NCBI RefSeq assembly: GCF_051175565.1
Contig: NZ_CP195105.1
Coordinates: 186,001-250,000, forward strand
Direction of reading: 5' to 3'
Length of the DNA stretch: 64,000 nucleotides
Source: Daejeonia sp002484105
GTDB taxonomy: Bacteria; Bacteroidota; Bacteroidia; Flavobacteriales; Weeksellaceae
The notes under the pieces: generated by a model
The model's database searches: none
What the model was told of the DNA's origin: nothing
The model's input: only the letters and a program-made list of their open reading frames with translations
Part shown: positions 33,249-42,709 of the stretch, in pieces
Position numbering within the stretch: the stretch's first letter is position 1
Layout of the letters: each line of letters begins with the position of its first letter
Translations under genes and position numbers: made by a program

Positions 33249-33352
33249 CTGATTTGTTTTATCTATTACAAATATATTGAAGATTTTTATTTATTCGGCT
33301 TTTTTCCATTAAATTTATATTCCTAATATTGACTTCACAAAGATCCATCATC

Positions 33353-34843
33353 ATGAAAAAAGAAAAACTCACCAGCGCAGTTGGCTCCCCATACTATGAA
33401 CATCAAGATTCTCAGACGGTTGGGCCGCGTGGTCCCGTCCTGCTCCAAGACTTTATTCTTCAGGAGAATCTCGCGCATTTTGTAAGGGAACGCATACCCG
33501 AACGTATTGTACACGCCAAAGGAAGCGGAGCTTACGGCACCTTCACCGTTACCCACGACATTACACAATATACCCGCGCCAAACTCTTCTCCAAACCCGG
33601 CAACCAATGCAGGATGTTTGCCCGTTTTTCAACGGTAGGCGGAGAAAGAGGCAGTGCCGATACAGCCCGCGATCCGAGAGGTTTTGCCTTAAAATTCTAT
33701 ACAGAAGACGGCAACTGGGATCTTGTAGGCAACAATACGCCTGTTTTTTTCATTAAAGATGCCAAGAAATTTCCGGATTTCATCCATACACAGAAAAGAG
33801 TGCCCAAAACCAATCTGAAGAGCCATACCATGATGTGGGATTTCTGGTCTTTGAACCCTGAAAGCCTCCATCAGGTGCTGATTCTGATGTCCGACAGAGG
33901 TACCCCTTACGGATACCGTCACATGCATGGCTACGGCTCGCATACCTATTCGATGATTAATGCCCGCAATGAAAGAACGTGGGTGAAATTTCATTTCAGG
34001 ACACAGCAGGGCATTAAGAACTTCACCGATGAGGAAGCCGGAAAAATGGCAGGCGAAAATCCGGATTTTGCACAGGAAGACCTTGTCAAATCCATAGAAA
34101 ACGGGAATTTTCCGAAATGGACCCTCTTCATCCAGGTGATGACTGAAGAGCAGGCAAAGGAATTCCGCTGGAATCCGTTTGACATTACCAAAGTATGGCC
34201 ACAGGGCGAATATCCGCTGATTGAAGTAGGCGAAATGGAGCTGAACGAAATTCCACAAAACTATTTTGCACATGTGGAACAGTCAGTATTTTCACCAAGC
34301 CATTTTGTAGACGGCATATCCTTTTCTCCCGACAAGATGCTTCAGGGACGGCTGTTTTCTTATCCCGATGCGCACCGCTACCGCGTAGGGGTAAATGCAC
34401 ACCAGCTGGAAGTAAACCGCTGCCCATTTGCTGTGCATAACTATCAGAGAGACGGATTTATGGCCGATTCTTCTACCTACGGAGACCAACCCAATTATCA
34501 TCCGAACAGTTTCGACAATATTACTCCCGATGCCTCCTACAAAAGTTTCGAATATGATCTCGAAAATATGCATATCGCCTGCTACGACCGCAACCAGAAT
34601 GACAATGACCACTATACACAACCCGGCATTCTGTATGCCAAAGCGATGGACAATGAGGCGCGTGCACACCTGATTCACAACATTGTGAACCACATGAACA
34701 AAATCGACGGACCCAAACGTGACGAGATCATCAACCGGCAGCTTTGCCATTTCTTCCGTGCCAATATAGAGCTGGGGCTGAAAGTTGCCTCCGGACTTCA
34801 GATCAACATTGACTCGGAGATGATGAATCATTCTAAAATTTAA
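33353..34843 (+). CDS. katA: Catalase
   Basis: 496 residues from ATG at 33353 (MKKEKLTSAVGSPYYEHQDS). Family motifs: active-site HAKGSGAYGTFTVTHD, RFSTVGGERGSADTARDPRG, heme-ligand Tyr in RLFSYPDAHRYRVG, and FFIKDAKKFPDFIH. It is a small-subunit monofunctional heme catalase that breaks down H2O2. TTG at 33329 is in frame but less likely. Divergently transcribed from oxyR, the probable regulator. Confidence 0.97.
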   Translation: MKKEKLTSAVGSPYYEHQDSQTVGPRGPVLLQDFILQENLAHFVRERIPERIVHAKGSGAYGTFTVTHDITQYTRAKLFSKPGNQCRMFARFSTVGGERGSADTARDPRGFALKFYTEDGNWDLVGNNTPVFFIKDAKKFPDFIHTQKRVPKTNLKSHTMMWDFWSLNPESLHQVLILMSDRGTPYGYRHMHGYGSHTYSMINARNERTWVKFHFRTQQGIKNFTDEEAGKMAGENPDFAQEDLVKSIENGNFPKWTLFIQVMTEEQAKEFRWNPFDITKVWPQGEYPLIEVGEMELNEIPQNYFAHVEQSVFSPSHFVDGISFSPDKMLQGRLFSYPDAHRYRVGVNAHQLEVNRCPFAVHNYQRDGFMADSSTYGDQPNYHPNSFDNITPDASYKSFEYDLENMHIACYDRNQNDNDHYTQPGILYAKAMDNEARAHLIHNIVNHMNKIDGPKRDEIINRQLCHFFRANIELGLKVASGLQINIDSEMMNHSKI

Positions 34844-34951
34844 ATTTTAAAGCGATTTATCATTATTTTAACCATATCTGATACAAAATTTTGATTAACC
34901 AAATATTTTTTTATATTTTGCACATCAAATCATCATTTTGAATAGAATCTT

Positions 34952-35719
34952 ATGAATCCTGAAAACCTCTTGGTAGAAAAAGAACAGAAAACTGCCATCC
35001 TGACCATCAACCGTCCGCAGAGCCTGAATGCACTGAACAGAAGCGTTCTGAAAGAACTAAGCACAGCACTGGATCAATTGAAAGATGATATCCAAACCCG
35101 TGTCATCATTATTACGGGTGCCGGCGAAAAATCCTTCGTTGCCGGAGCCGATATCAAGGAGTTCTCAGATTATGGCACAGAGCAGGCTGAGGAACTTTCA
35201 CGAAATGGGCAGGCAATGGTTTTTGACAAAATTGAAAATTTCAACAAACCCATTATCGCCGCTATAAACGGTTTTGCTTTGGGCGGTGGGCTGGAACTTG
35301 CCATGGCATGCCATATTCGTTATGCTTCTCAGAACGCGAAACTCGGACTGCCGGAAGTGACGCTTGGCTTGATACCGGGTTATGGTGGCACACAAAGACT
35401 CCCGAAACTTGTTGGTAAAGGCCTTGCCAATGAAATGATTTTTTCTGCAAAAATGATTTCTGCAACGCGGGCAAAAGAAATCGGTCTGGTAAATAATGTT
35501 TTTGAAGCTGAAGAATTATTGCCCAAAGCAAAAGAACTGGCAGCTGTGATTGCACAAAACTCCCCGATGGGAATTGAGAAAGCCATACAGGCCGTGAATG
35601 CCTGTGATACGGATAATGGTTTTGATACCGAAATCCAGGCTTTTGGATCACTCTTTGGACAGAAAGACAAGAAGGAAGGCGTAGCGGCTTTCCTCGAAAA
35701 AAGAAAACCCGAATTTTGA
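34952..35719 (+). CDS. Enoyl-CoA hydratase/isomerase family protein
   Basis: 255 residues of crotonase fold. Oxyanion-hole motifs GAGEKSFVAGADIKEF and GFALGGGLELAMACHIRYAS, and the catalytic Glu regions (LGLPEVTLGLIPGYGGTQRL) are complete, so hydration of enoyl-CoA in fatty acid breakdown or a related step is likely. Its stop shares one base with the dCMP deaminase start (TGATG). Confidence 0.93.
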   Translation: MNPENLLVEKEQKTAILTINRPQSLNALNRSVLKELSTALDQLKDDIQTRVIIITGAGEKSFVAGADIKEFSDYGTEQAEELSRNGQAMVFDKIENFNKPIIAAINGFALGGGLELAMACHIRYASQNAKLGLPEVTLGLIPGYGGTQRLPKLVGKGLANEMIFSAKMISATRAKEIGLVNNVFEAEELLPKAKELAAVIAQNSPMGIEKAIQAVNACDTDNGFDTEIQAFGSLFGQKDKKEGVAAFLEKRKPEF

Positions 35720-36156
35720 TGAGTACAAAGACGGAATACAGCAAATTTGATATCGCTTACCTTAAAATGGCTTTGGAATGGGCCAACCTTTCCTATTGCA
35801 AAAGAAGACAGGTGGGCGCACTGATTGTGAAAGACCGCATGATTATTTCCGACGGGTACAACGGAACCCCCTCAGGATTCGAAAACTGCTGTGAAGACGA
35901 CTCCGGACATACCCATTGGTATGTTCTGCATGCAGAAGCCAACGCCATTCTGAAATTAGCCAGTTCAACCCAATCGGCAGAAGGCGCCACACTCTATATC
36001 ACCCTCTCGCCCTGCAAAGAATGTAGCAAACTGATTTTGCAGGCAGGAATCGCCCGCGTAGTCTACATCGATGAGTATTCGGATGACGATGGCATTGCCT
36101 TTCTTAGAAACAAGAATATTGAAATATTAAAAATACCCAAGGAAGCCCTTTCCTGA
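35719..36156 (+). CDS. Deoxycytidylate deaminase
   Basis: 145 residues from ATG at 35719. Zinc and catalytic motifs of the cytidine deaminase superfamily: HAEANAI (His, Glu) and SPCKECSKLI (two Cys), plus the YNGTPSGFENCCED substrate-binding loop typical of dCMP deaminase/ComEB. It makes dUMP for thymidylate synthesis. It is translationally coupled to the enoyl-CoA hydratase gene and is followed, after 57 bp, by xerD. Confidence 0.94.
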   Translation: MSTKTEYSKFDIAYLKMALEWANLSYCKRRQVGALIVKDRMIISDGYNGTPSGFENCCEDDSGHTHWYVLHAEANAILKLASSTQSAEGATLYITLSPCKECSKLILQAGIARVVYIDEYSDDDGIAFLRNKNIEILKIPKEALS

Positions 36157-36213
36157 AAAAAAAACTAATGGCCATTCCCGAATTATTGTGATACGAATAC
36201 AACAGAAACACAA

Positions 36214-37128
36214 ATGACGAAATGGAATGACAAAATTTTGGATTTTATCAATTATCTGAAATTTGAACGTAACTTCTCTGACAATACGCTTGATGCCTAT
36301 CAGAGAGACATACAAAAACTTCAGCAGTATGCAGAAGAAAACCTTGACCATATTGGCCCCGAACTGATTTCCTGTGAAGAACTGCAGGAATATCTGTATC
36401 AGCTGAGCAAGGAAAAAATCAGTGAACGCTCACAGGCACGCTGGATCTCTTCGGTAAAAGCCTTTTTTAAGTATCTCCTGGAAGATGAAATCCGCGAAGA
36501 CAATCCGGCCGCATTGCTTGAAGCGCCAAAACTCGGACTCTACCTGCCTGATACGCTGAGCCTTACCGACATCAGCAAATTAGTAGACAGCATCGATCGC
36601 TCCACCCCTATCGGAGAACGCAATTTCTGTATGATTGAAGTGCTGTATGGCTGTGGCCTCCGCGTTTCTGAACTGACAGGACTTAAAATTTCCAATATAA
36701 ATTTTAAGGAAGGATATATCAAAATTCAGGGAAAAGGCGACAAAGAGAGGCTGGTTCCGCTGGCTCAGTACACGCTTGATCTGCTTGAAAATTATATTCT
36801 GACAACACGGTCACAGAACAAAATCAACGAAAAACACAAAGATGTTCTGTTTCTCAACAACCGTGGCACAGCACTTTCGCGCGTCATTGTCTTTATCATT
36901 GTAAAAGAGCTGACGGAAAAGGCAGGTATCCACAAAAAAATTTCTCCACATACCTTCCGCCATTCTTTTGCCACACATCTGCTTCAGAACGGCGCCGACC
37001 TGAGGTTTATCCAGGAAATGCTCGGACACTCAAGCATCAAAACCACAGAAATATATACCCACCTCAAAACAGAAGAACTTCGCGACGTCATCCTGAAACA
37101 TCACCCAAGAAACACACATCATGAATAA
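36214..37128 (+). CDS. xerD: Site-specific tyrosine recombinase XerD
   Basis: 304 residues. Catalytic set complete: Arg150 (CGLRVSE), Lys174, His246 and Arg249 (HTFRHSF), His272 (LGHSSIKTTEIYTH) and Tyr281. The N-terminal SAM-like domain (FINYLKFERNFSDNTLDAYQ) is that of XerC/XerD chromosome-dimer recombinases. It is a housekeeping gene, not linked to an integron or island here. It overlaps the Nudix gene by 8 bp. Confidence 0.95.
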   Translation: MTKWNDKILDFINYLKFERNFSDNTLDAYQRDIQKLQQYAEENLDHIGPELISCEELQEYLYQLSKEKISERSQARWISSVKAFFKYLLEDEIREDNPAALLEAPKLGLYLPDTLSLTDISKLVDSIDRSTPIGERNFCMIEVLYGCGLRVSELTGLKISNINFKEGYIKIQGKGDKERLVPLAQYTLDLLENYILTTRSQNKINEKHKDVLFLNNRGTALSRVIVFIIVKELTEKAGIHKKISPHTFRHSFATHLLQNGADLRFIQEMLGHSSIKTTEIYTHLKTEELRDVILKHHPRNTHHE

Positions 37129-37639
37129 ACTCACCTACTGCCCGAAATGCGGACACCAGACACTGATTTGGGACGGCAGCAACAGATGGAGCTGCAGCCA
37201 CTGCGATTTTGTACTCTATCACAACTGCGCAGCTGCCGTAGCCGTCGTCATCAAATGCAAAGACGAAATTTTCCTGACACGCCGCAGCCAAGAGCCGGGA
37301 ACAGGGAAACTGGATCTTTCCGGCGGATTTTCCGAGCCGCATGAAAGTGCCGAAGAAACGTGCTGCAGAGAGCTGCATGAAGAACTTGGCATCCAAATCG
37401 ACCCAAGCCGCCTACGCATCCTGATGACACAGCCCAACGTCTACCGATACCGCAATATGGACTACAATACCATGGATATTTTCTTTGAATATGAAGTGGA
37501 AGAAAAATTCCCGGTCCGATTGGAAACCGAAGAAGTTTCGGCAGGGATATGGTTCAGCATCAAAGATCTTCCCATTGACGAAATTGCCTTCCCATCACAG
37601 AGAACTTTTTTTCGGAAATATCTTGGGCTGCTGCATTAA
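37121..37639 (+). CDS. Nudix hydrolase with zinc ribbon
   Basis: 172 residues. An N-terminal zinc ribbon (YCPKCGHQ ... WSCSHCDF) is followed by a Nudix box (GGFSEPHESAEETCCRELHE, then ELGI) with the expected Glu set. The zinc-ribbon layout resembles NudC-like and other nucleoside diphosphate hydrolases; the substrate is not clear. Its stop overlaps the end of the opposite-strand haem-binding gene by 4 bp. Confidence 0.93.
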   Translation: MNKLTYCPKCGHQTLIWDGSNRWSCSHCDFVLYHNCAAAVAVVIKCKDEIFLTRRSQEPGTGKLDLSGGFSEPHESAEETCCRELHEELGIQIDPSRLRILMTQPNVYRYRNMDYNTMDIFFEYEVEEKFPVRLETEEVSAGIWFSIKDLPIDEIAFPSQRTFFRKYLGLLH

Positions 37640-38097
37640 TTTTGCTGTTTTTTCATGATCTCAGAAAAATAATCTATCAGAAGTTTCTGGTCGGCCGCAG
37701 AGAGTCTTGCACCGGGATGCTGTGCTATATAGCCGGCAAGTGGCATACGGTTTTGCTGGATGTCGGCAATTGAATTTTCGAGCATGTATTTTTTCAGATC
37801 AGCATTGAATGTTCCCCATTCGGAAAAATTGAGATGTTCCCTTCCACTGTTCACATGATCTTTGATCGACCAGGAAACCGGTGCTACGTATGCATAGCCG
37901 GGATATTCCGTTTCGTTGGAATGACAGTCGTAACAAGCTGTTTTAAGCAGTGCGCGAACGTCAGAAGGAGTACGGTAAATATCCACAAAATTCTCTGATT
38001 TCTTTACCGGTTTGTTGGTTCTGTCTACCGGGATGAACTGTATCAGGGCAAAGCCTGTCAGCGACCAGTACATAATGTTGAAAATTGTTTTTTTCAT
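37636..38097 (-). CDS. Haem-binding domain protein (CxxCH)
   Basis: 153 residues with an N-terminal anchor (IFNIMYWSLTGFALIQFI) and a single CYDCHSNETEYP motif (CxxCH), typical of the Haem_bd family of Bacteroidetes. It is expected to lie in the periplasm facing the inner membrane and bind one haem. It overlaps the upstream Ig-like gene by 4 bp (ATGA), so both are translated together. Confidence 0.9.
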   Translation of the reverse strand: MKKTIFNIMYWSLTGFALIQFIPVDRTNKPVKKSENFVDIYRTPSDVRALLKTACYDCHSNETEYPGYAYVAPVSWSIKDHVNSGREHLNFSEWGTFNADLKKYMLENSIADIQQNRMPLAGYIAQHPGARLSAADQKLLIDYFSEIMKKQQN

Positions 38098-39809
38098 TTT
38101 TTGCCCGAAGGTTTCGGAAGTTCTTTTCCCGCTGCGGATGTGGGAGCAGAGGATTTTCCGTCAGCAGGAGCTGGTTTTTTCACCGGTTCAGGATGCAGCG
38201 GATCCCACGTATTTTCAACATTTTCCCACATCTGGCGGATCTCGATAATTTTATCAAAAATATAGACATCTTCTGCCTGCCTGTTATTTTTAAAATCAGC
38301 AGGATCCCAGACACCGTTCCCATTGTTGTCGACAAGAATGCGGACATAATATCTGCCTGGTTTCAGCTCACTGAAGACAATGTCTTTCTTCGATGTTTTT
38401 ACTGAATATTTCACTTTATCGTCTTCACTCATCAGCTGCACCCAGAATTCTGCCTGTGGCACATTCTTCAGGTTCAGGGTGAGTTTTCCGTAATTCTGCG
38501 GTTTATCAATGTCAAAATTAAACTGATACGACTTCGGCAACTTTTCGAACAGCGAACTGATGGTTTCTTTGGGTACTGTCAGCTCGTATTTTTTCCCGGG
38601 AAGAAACTCACTTTTTACGCGGATTCTCGTACTGTCGGCAGGATCAATAAGAGCATGGAATGTCTGTATATTTGTACTGTCCACTTTCAGCGACCACTTA
38701 TCAGGCTGAAAATTCTGCAGTGGCCGGTTGGATTGTATCACAAGCTCACTGTTGGGTGGGAGAAGCCCTCCCACAGCATTGCTGATTTCAAAATCATTTT
38801 TTTCCGGTGCTTTGTAATAGACGGAAGTATTTCCCTTCAGTGTATCTGCAATATAACTCACCTTGATATTGACACTCTGGTTGTCTTTCAGGGCAAGTTG
38901 TGCCGGCTCGAACCATATTCTTGCAGAATCGGAATATTTGCGGTGGGTAAGTCTGTATTCTTTCAGGTTTTCCGATTCGGCGGTGGCGGTAACTTTTTCC
39001 GGTGTTCCTTCAAAAAGAAGTGTAAAACCTCCCGGCGTAATCTGTGCTTCGGAGAATTTCACCACTTTTCTGGACGGAAGAAGTTTCATTTCCATTCCAG
39101 AAATATTCTGGTCGTTCAGCACCACATCCTTATCCTGAAAATAAACTGACTCCTTACCAGGTGTATAGACAGAGTTCTGATCCTCGTCATTGAAGCCTAT
39201 GATTCTGTAATGGCCGGGTGACAGGTAATTCAACTCAAAATATCCATCCGTATCGGCTCTGGTAATATAATATGGTTTTTTGGTATAGTCAATGGAGTCA
39301 CTGGCTTTGTAAAGACCAACGACGTAATTGGTTTTGGTATCGGTTTTTTCTTTTCTTTTATAGAAACCGTCGTACAGATCCCCACTGATATACAGGTTGT
39401 CCAGCTTGTTTCCGGTAGAGAAAGCAAAATTAAAATAGGGCAGCACATTCCCTTCATTCAGGTCGGCAATAGCATTCCCGAAATTAAAATTGTAGGTTGT
39501 ATTTTCCTGAAGCGGTTCGTCCCAGCGGATTTCCACAAATTTGTTACCGAGTGTGGTCGGGATAATTTTCGTGTATTTGATGGGGGGCGAGATGATGAGA
39601 TTCTTCTGTACATCCTTTAAGGTGACATATTCATCAAAATCAAGTCGGATATGATCTGTTCCCACCGGAACATTGATCCGGGCAGAATCGATGTTGGATC
39701 CCACAAGTTTCGGAGGCAGGCTGTCTTTTTTGCCGCCACTTGGAGAACCTACTCTGGCACAGGAAAACATCACCAGACCGGCCAAAATCAAAAGGATGTA
39801 TTTCTTCAT
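38094..39809 (-). CDS. Ig-like (SbsA/Big_5) domain lipoprotein
   Basis: 571 residues with lipoprotein signal (YILLILAGLVMFSCARVG) and the typical GSPSGGKKDSLPPKLVGSNI start of a family found across Bacteroidetes. The N-terminal part is a Big_5 Ig-like domain (IRLDFDEYVTLKDVQKNLII), with more beta domains after it and a Lys/Pro-rich tail (PVKKPAPADGKSSAPTSAA). It is probably on the outer membrane. It sits between the serine hydrolase gene (25-bp gap) and the haem-binding gene (4-bp overlap). Function unknown. Confidence 0.88.
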   Translation of the reverse strand: MKKYILLILAGLVMFSCARVGSPSGGKKDSLPPKLVGSNIDSARINVPVGTDHIRLDFDEYVTLKDVQKNLIISPPIKYTKIIPTTLGNKFVEIRWDEPLQENTTYNFNFGNAIADLNEGNVLPYFNFAFSTGNKLDNLYISGDLYDGFYKRKEKTDTKTNYVVGLYKASDSIDYTKKPYYITRADTDGYFELNYLSPGHYRIIGFNDEDQNSVYTPGKESVYFQDKDVVLNDQNISGMEMKLLPSRKVVKFSEAQITPGGFTLLFEGTPEKVTATAESENLKEYRLTHRKYSDSARIWFEPAQLALKDNQSVNIKVSYIADTLKGNTSVYYKAPEKNDFEISNAVGGLLPPNSELVIQSNRPLQNFQPDKWSLKVDSTNIQTFHALIDPADSTRIRVKSEFLPGKKYELTVPKETISSLFEKLPKSYQFNFDIDKPQNYGKLTLNLKNVPQAEFWVQLMSEDDKVKYSVKTSKKDIVFSELKPGRYYVRILVDNNGNGVWDPADFKNNRQAEDVYIFDKIIEIRQMWENVENTWDPLHPEPVKKPAPADGKSSAPTSAAGKELPKPSGKK

Positions 39810-39834
39810 GTAAAATTTTGTACAAATTTACAGT

Positions 39835-41118
39835 TTATTCGCTATATCTGTCACTCGAAGTGTCGGCAGCTTCCGGAGTTGTGTTTGTGGCCGAATCTTC
39901 ACCGTGCATTACTTTGTTGAGTTTGACTGCCTCAAACGGAAAATCCTGAAACAGTGAAGAGAGTGCCAGCGCACTGTATACCCGGTTGGAGTATTTGTTA
40001 CCGATAGCAATAATGGTCACTTTGGAATCCAGCAGATGTCCGAATACCGAGTTGGTCCCGTGCCACCAGCCATTGTGATACGTAAGTTTCTGGCCATTGT
40101 CAAAAATCTTCATACGAAAACCAAGCCCATAATTGTTCATTCCCTGTTTTTCATTGCTGTAAGGCTCAAAAATTTTGACTTTCAGTTCCGGACTAAGAAA
40201 ATCTTTGGAATACAGCGCCTTGGAAAAATTAAAAAGATCGCGTGGAGTGGTATATACATTCTTATCGCCGTAAACAAGGTCAAGACGATCGTAGGGATAG
40301 ACACTCGGGCCACGGTTATAGAAAGATTTGGTCGCTGCCAATGTATCTTTTTCCTGGAAAATATACGTGTGCTTCATCTTCAGTGGCCGGAAGATCATTT
40401 GCTGCATGGCTTCGGGAAAGGGGGTTGCAGTGACCTTCTCCACAATCAGGGCAAGTGTTGCAAAATTCGTATTGCAGTACATAAATCCGGTATCCGTATC
40501 GCGCGCAAGAGCCGGTTTATATTGGATCATCAGATTCATAATATCCTTATTGGTCAGGAATTTTTTGGACATTTCGGCAGGTGCCGGCTGGATCTGTTCG
40601 ATGAAGTGTTCATATTTCGGAAGCCCACTGCGCTGGTCGAGCAGTGTCTGAACGGTAACTTCCGGATAAGGAAATTTCGGGAAAAATTTAGTAACATGAT
40701 CCGTAAGGCTGATTTTTCCGGCATCAACGAGTTTCAGAACGGCCATTGCGGTAAGTGTCTTACTGACGGAAGCCACATGCATCGGCGTATCAGCATCGAT
40801 GGGTTGCTGCTCCGCAGCCTGTGCAAAACCTCTGTATTTCTCAAGCAGTATTTTGTCTCCTTTTGCCACCAGAATCCCGCCCCAGAGATTTCCTTTTTCC
40901 CAGACACTGCTGTAATAAGAATTCAGGAAAGAGATTACAAAAGGTTCGTTTTCTACCTCACTGTCTGCTTTGGAAAAAACCTTGTCAAGCTGCACGTTTC
41001 CATAATTGGGAAGTCTGCTTTCGGCTTCTTCCTTCAGTTTTTCTTCATTTTTTTTACAGGAAACCGTTACGAAAAAAAGGGCAACAAACAGGGAGAAAAC
41101 ACTTAACTTAAACTTCAT
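39835..41118 (-). CDS. Serine hydrolase lipoprotein (beta-lactamase class C/DD-peptidase fold)
   Basis: 427 residues with lipoprotein signal (LFVALFFVTVSCKKNEEK). Catalytic motifs: SVSK (Ser/Lys of SxxK) in HVASVSKTLTAMAV, YCN in GFMYCNTNFATLAL, and HNG in YHNGWWHGTNSVF. This is the class C beta-lactamase-like fold used by esterases, DD-peptidases and related enzymes. The cellular substrate is unknown. It leads a three-gene operon with the Ig-like and haem-binding proteins. Confidence 0.9.
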   Translation of the reverse strand: MKFKLSVFSLFVALFFVTVSCKKNEEKLKEEAESRLPNYGNVQLDKVFSKADSEVENEPFVISFLNSYYSSVWEKGNLWGGILVAKGDKILLEKYRGFAQAAEQQPIDADTPMHVASVSKTLTAMAVLKLVDAGKISLTDHVTKFFPKFPYPEVTVQTLLDQRSGLPKYEHFIEQIQPAPAEMSKKFLTNKDIMNLMIQYKPALARDTDTGFMYCNTNFATLALIVEKVTATPFPEAMQQMIFRPLKMKHTYIFQEKDTLAATKSFYNRGPSVYPYDRLDLVYGDKNVYTTPRDLFNFSKALYSKDFLSPELKVKIFEPYSNEKQGMNNYGLGFRMKIFDNGQKLTYHNGWWHGTNSVFGHLLDSKVTIIAIGNKYSNRVYSALALSSLFQDFPFEAVKLNKVMHGEDSATNTTPEAADTSSDRYSE

Positions 41119-41199
41119 TGTAAATCGCTTCAGAAAATTCAGGTTCGCAATTTAGCAGAAATTTAACAAAAAGGGGATTCTCAAAATCATAAAGATTTG

Positions 41200-42129
41200 T
41201 TAAGAAAACCTGTCTGCAATTTTGTCAACGATGAACTGGGCAAGCTTTTCCTTGCTCTGCACCGTCCATCCTGCAATATGTGGTGTAACGATTGTTTTGT
41301 CGGACTCCAGCAGGTATCTGAGGTCTTCATTTTGGGCATCGAGTTTTTCGAAAGAAGATTTCTCATATTCCAGAACATCCAGCGCTGCTGCTTTTATTTT
41401 GCCGGCTTTCAATGCTTTGACAAGATCTTTCGTCCTGACATTTTTGCCGCGTGCGGTATTTACAAAATAGAAATTTTTCTTCATCCCTTCGATGAAGTCT
41501 TGATCCACCAGATAATGTGTCGACTCGGTAAGAGGGATATGCAGACTCAGTATATCCGCCTGCTGTTTCAGTTCTTCGAGAGAAACCTGCCGGGCAAATT
41601 CATCCGAAAGATCTGGCAGAATATCATGAAAAATCACTGTGCAACCGAAACCTGAAAGCCTTTTGGCAACAGCTTTCCCCATATTTCCATAACCGATAAT
41701 GCCGAATGTTTTGCCCAGCAGTTCGTCGCCGCGGTTTTCCTCACGCAGCCAGATACCGTTTTTTACTTCCAGAGATGCGATAAAGAGTCTGTTCATCAAA
41801 ACGAGAAGCATTCCTACCACATGCTCAGCAACAGAATCGCGGTTGCCTTCCGGGGAGTTGATCAGCAAAATCCCAAGTTCTTTTGCAGCTTCTCCATCAA
41901 TATTCTCCATTCCGGCACCTACTCTTGCGATAAATTTCAGGTTTTTGGCATGTTCCAGAAAATTGCGGTCCAGCGGAATCCTGCTTCGGATGATAATTCC
42001 CTCATAATCATTTATTTTCTTCAAAACCTCATCGTATGATGAAGTAAAATCATGGTCAATCCTGAAACCTTTATCAGCAAGCTGTAAGGTAATGAGCGGA
42101 TGGTTGCGGTCGAGTTCAAGTATATTCAT
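41200..42129 (-). CDS. D-2-hydroxyacid dehydrogenase (phosphoglycerate dehydrogenase-like)
   Basis: 309 residues. NAD-binding GYGNMGKAVAKRLSGFGCTV, substrate Arg in NTARGKNVRTKDLV and catalytic His in VTPHIAGWT mark the family. It lacks the C-terminal ACT domain of long SerA forms. It could oxidise 3-phosphoglycerate for serine synthesis or reduce another 2-keto acid; no serine genes lie next to it. A hairpin separates it from the upstream thioesterase gene. Confidence 0.92.
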   Translation of the reverse strand: MNILELDRNHPLITLQLADKGFRIDHDFTSSYDEVLKKINDYEGIIIRSRIPLDRNFLEHAKNLKFIARVGAGMENIDGEAAKELGILLINSPEGNRDSVAEHVVGMLLVLMNRLFIASLEVKNGIWLREENRGDELLGKTFGIIGYGNMGKAVAKRLSGFGCTVIFHDILPDLSDEFARQVSLEELKQQADILSLHIPLTESTHYLVDQDFIEGMKKNFYFVNTARGKNVRTKDLVKALKAGKIKAAALDVLEYEKSSFEKLDAQNEDLRYLLESDKTIVTPHIAGWTVQSKEKLAQFIVDKIADRFS

Positions 42130-42142
42130 ATTTCTGAAAATA

Positions 42143-42170
42143 AACAGTCAGACACCAATGCCTGACTGTT
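42143..42170 (-). terminator. Hairpin terminator after the thioesterase gene
   Basis: AACAGTCAG/CTGACTGTT, a 9-bp stem, with TATTTTC after it on the minus strand. It lies between the thioesterase stop and the dehydrogenase start. Confidence 0.65.
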
Positions 42171-42173
42171 CTG

Positions 42174-42689
42174 TTATTTTTTGCAAAAAAGTTTTTTGAG
42201 TTCTTCAGAGTCTTCGGGTTTCATTCTTCCGGAAAGAATCAGTGAAAGTTCCTTTCTTCGCAATGCGGCATCAAAACGGATTTTTTCGGTTTCCGTTTCG
42301 GGCTCCATCTGCGGGATGGGCACAGGTTTGTTAAATTCGTCCACGGCTACAAAAGTATAAATTCCTTCATTGGTGTGAAGTTTTTTTCCATTGATCGGGT
42401 CGTCCAGCCATACATCGACGTAGACTTCCATGGAAGTGGAAAAGGCACGTGAAACTTTGGACTCCAGCACGACAACGCCGCCTTCCGGAATCGGATGTTT
42501 GAACGAAACATGGTTGACAGACGCTGTCACGACACGTCTTGCGCAGTGCCGCGATGCAGAAATCGATGCACAACGATCCATGCGTGCCAGAAGCTCGCCT
42601 CCAAAAAGGTTTTTCAGCGAGTTGGTTTCGTTGGGCAGTACAATATTCGTCATAATGGTGAGGGACTGCGAAGCTTTCTTTGTATTCAT
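42174..42689 (-). CDS. Acyl-CoA thioesterase (hotdog fold)
   Basis: 171 residues. The YciA/acyl-CoA thioesterase pattern is clear: PNETNSLKNLFGGELLARMD (catalytic Asp) and FKHPIPEGGVVVLESKVSRA. It cleaves acyl-CoA to free acid and CoA. It lies 20 bp downstream of the HU-CCDC81-like gene on the same strand. Confidence 0.93.
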   Translation of the reverse strand: MNTKKASQSLTIMTNIVLPNETNSLKNLFGGELLARMDRCASISASRHCARRVVTASVNHVSFKHPIPEGGVVVLESKVSRAFSTSMEVYVDVWLDDPINGKKLHTNEGIYTFVAVDEFNKPVPIPQMEPETETEKIRFDAALRRKELSLILSGRMKPEDSEELKKLFCKK

Positions 42690-42709
42690 TAATCAGGGTT
42701 GTTGTTTTG

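Noticed and set aside
33249..33352. OxyR binding site between oxyR and katA
   Set aside because: No convincing ATAG-type tetramer series was seen; regulation is likely from gene order only.
40036..41106. 356-codon plus-strand frame
   Set aside because: It is antisense to the serine hydrolase gene, whose catalytic motifs are clear; the translated text has no family pattern.
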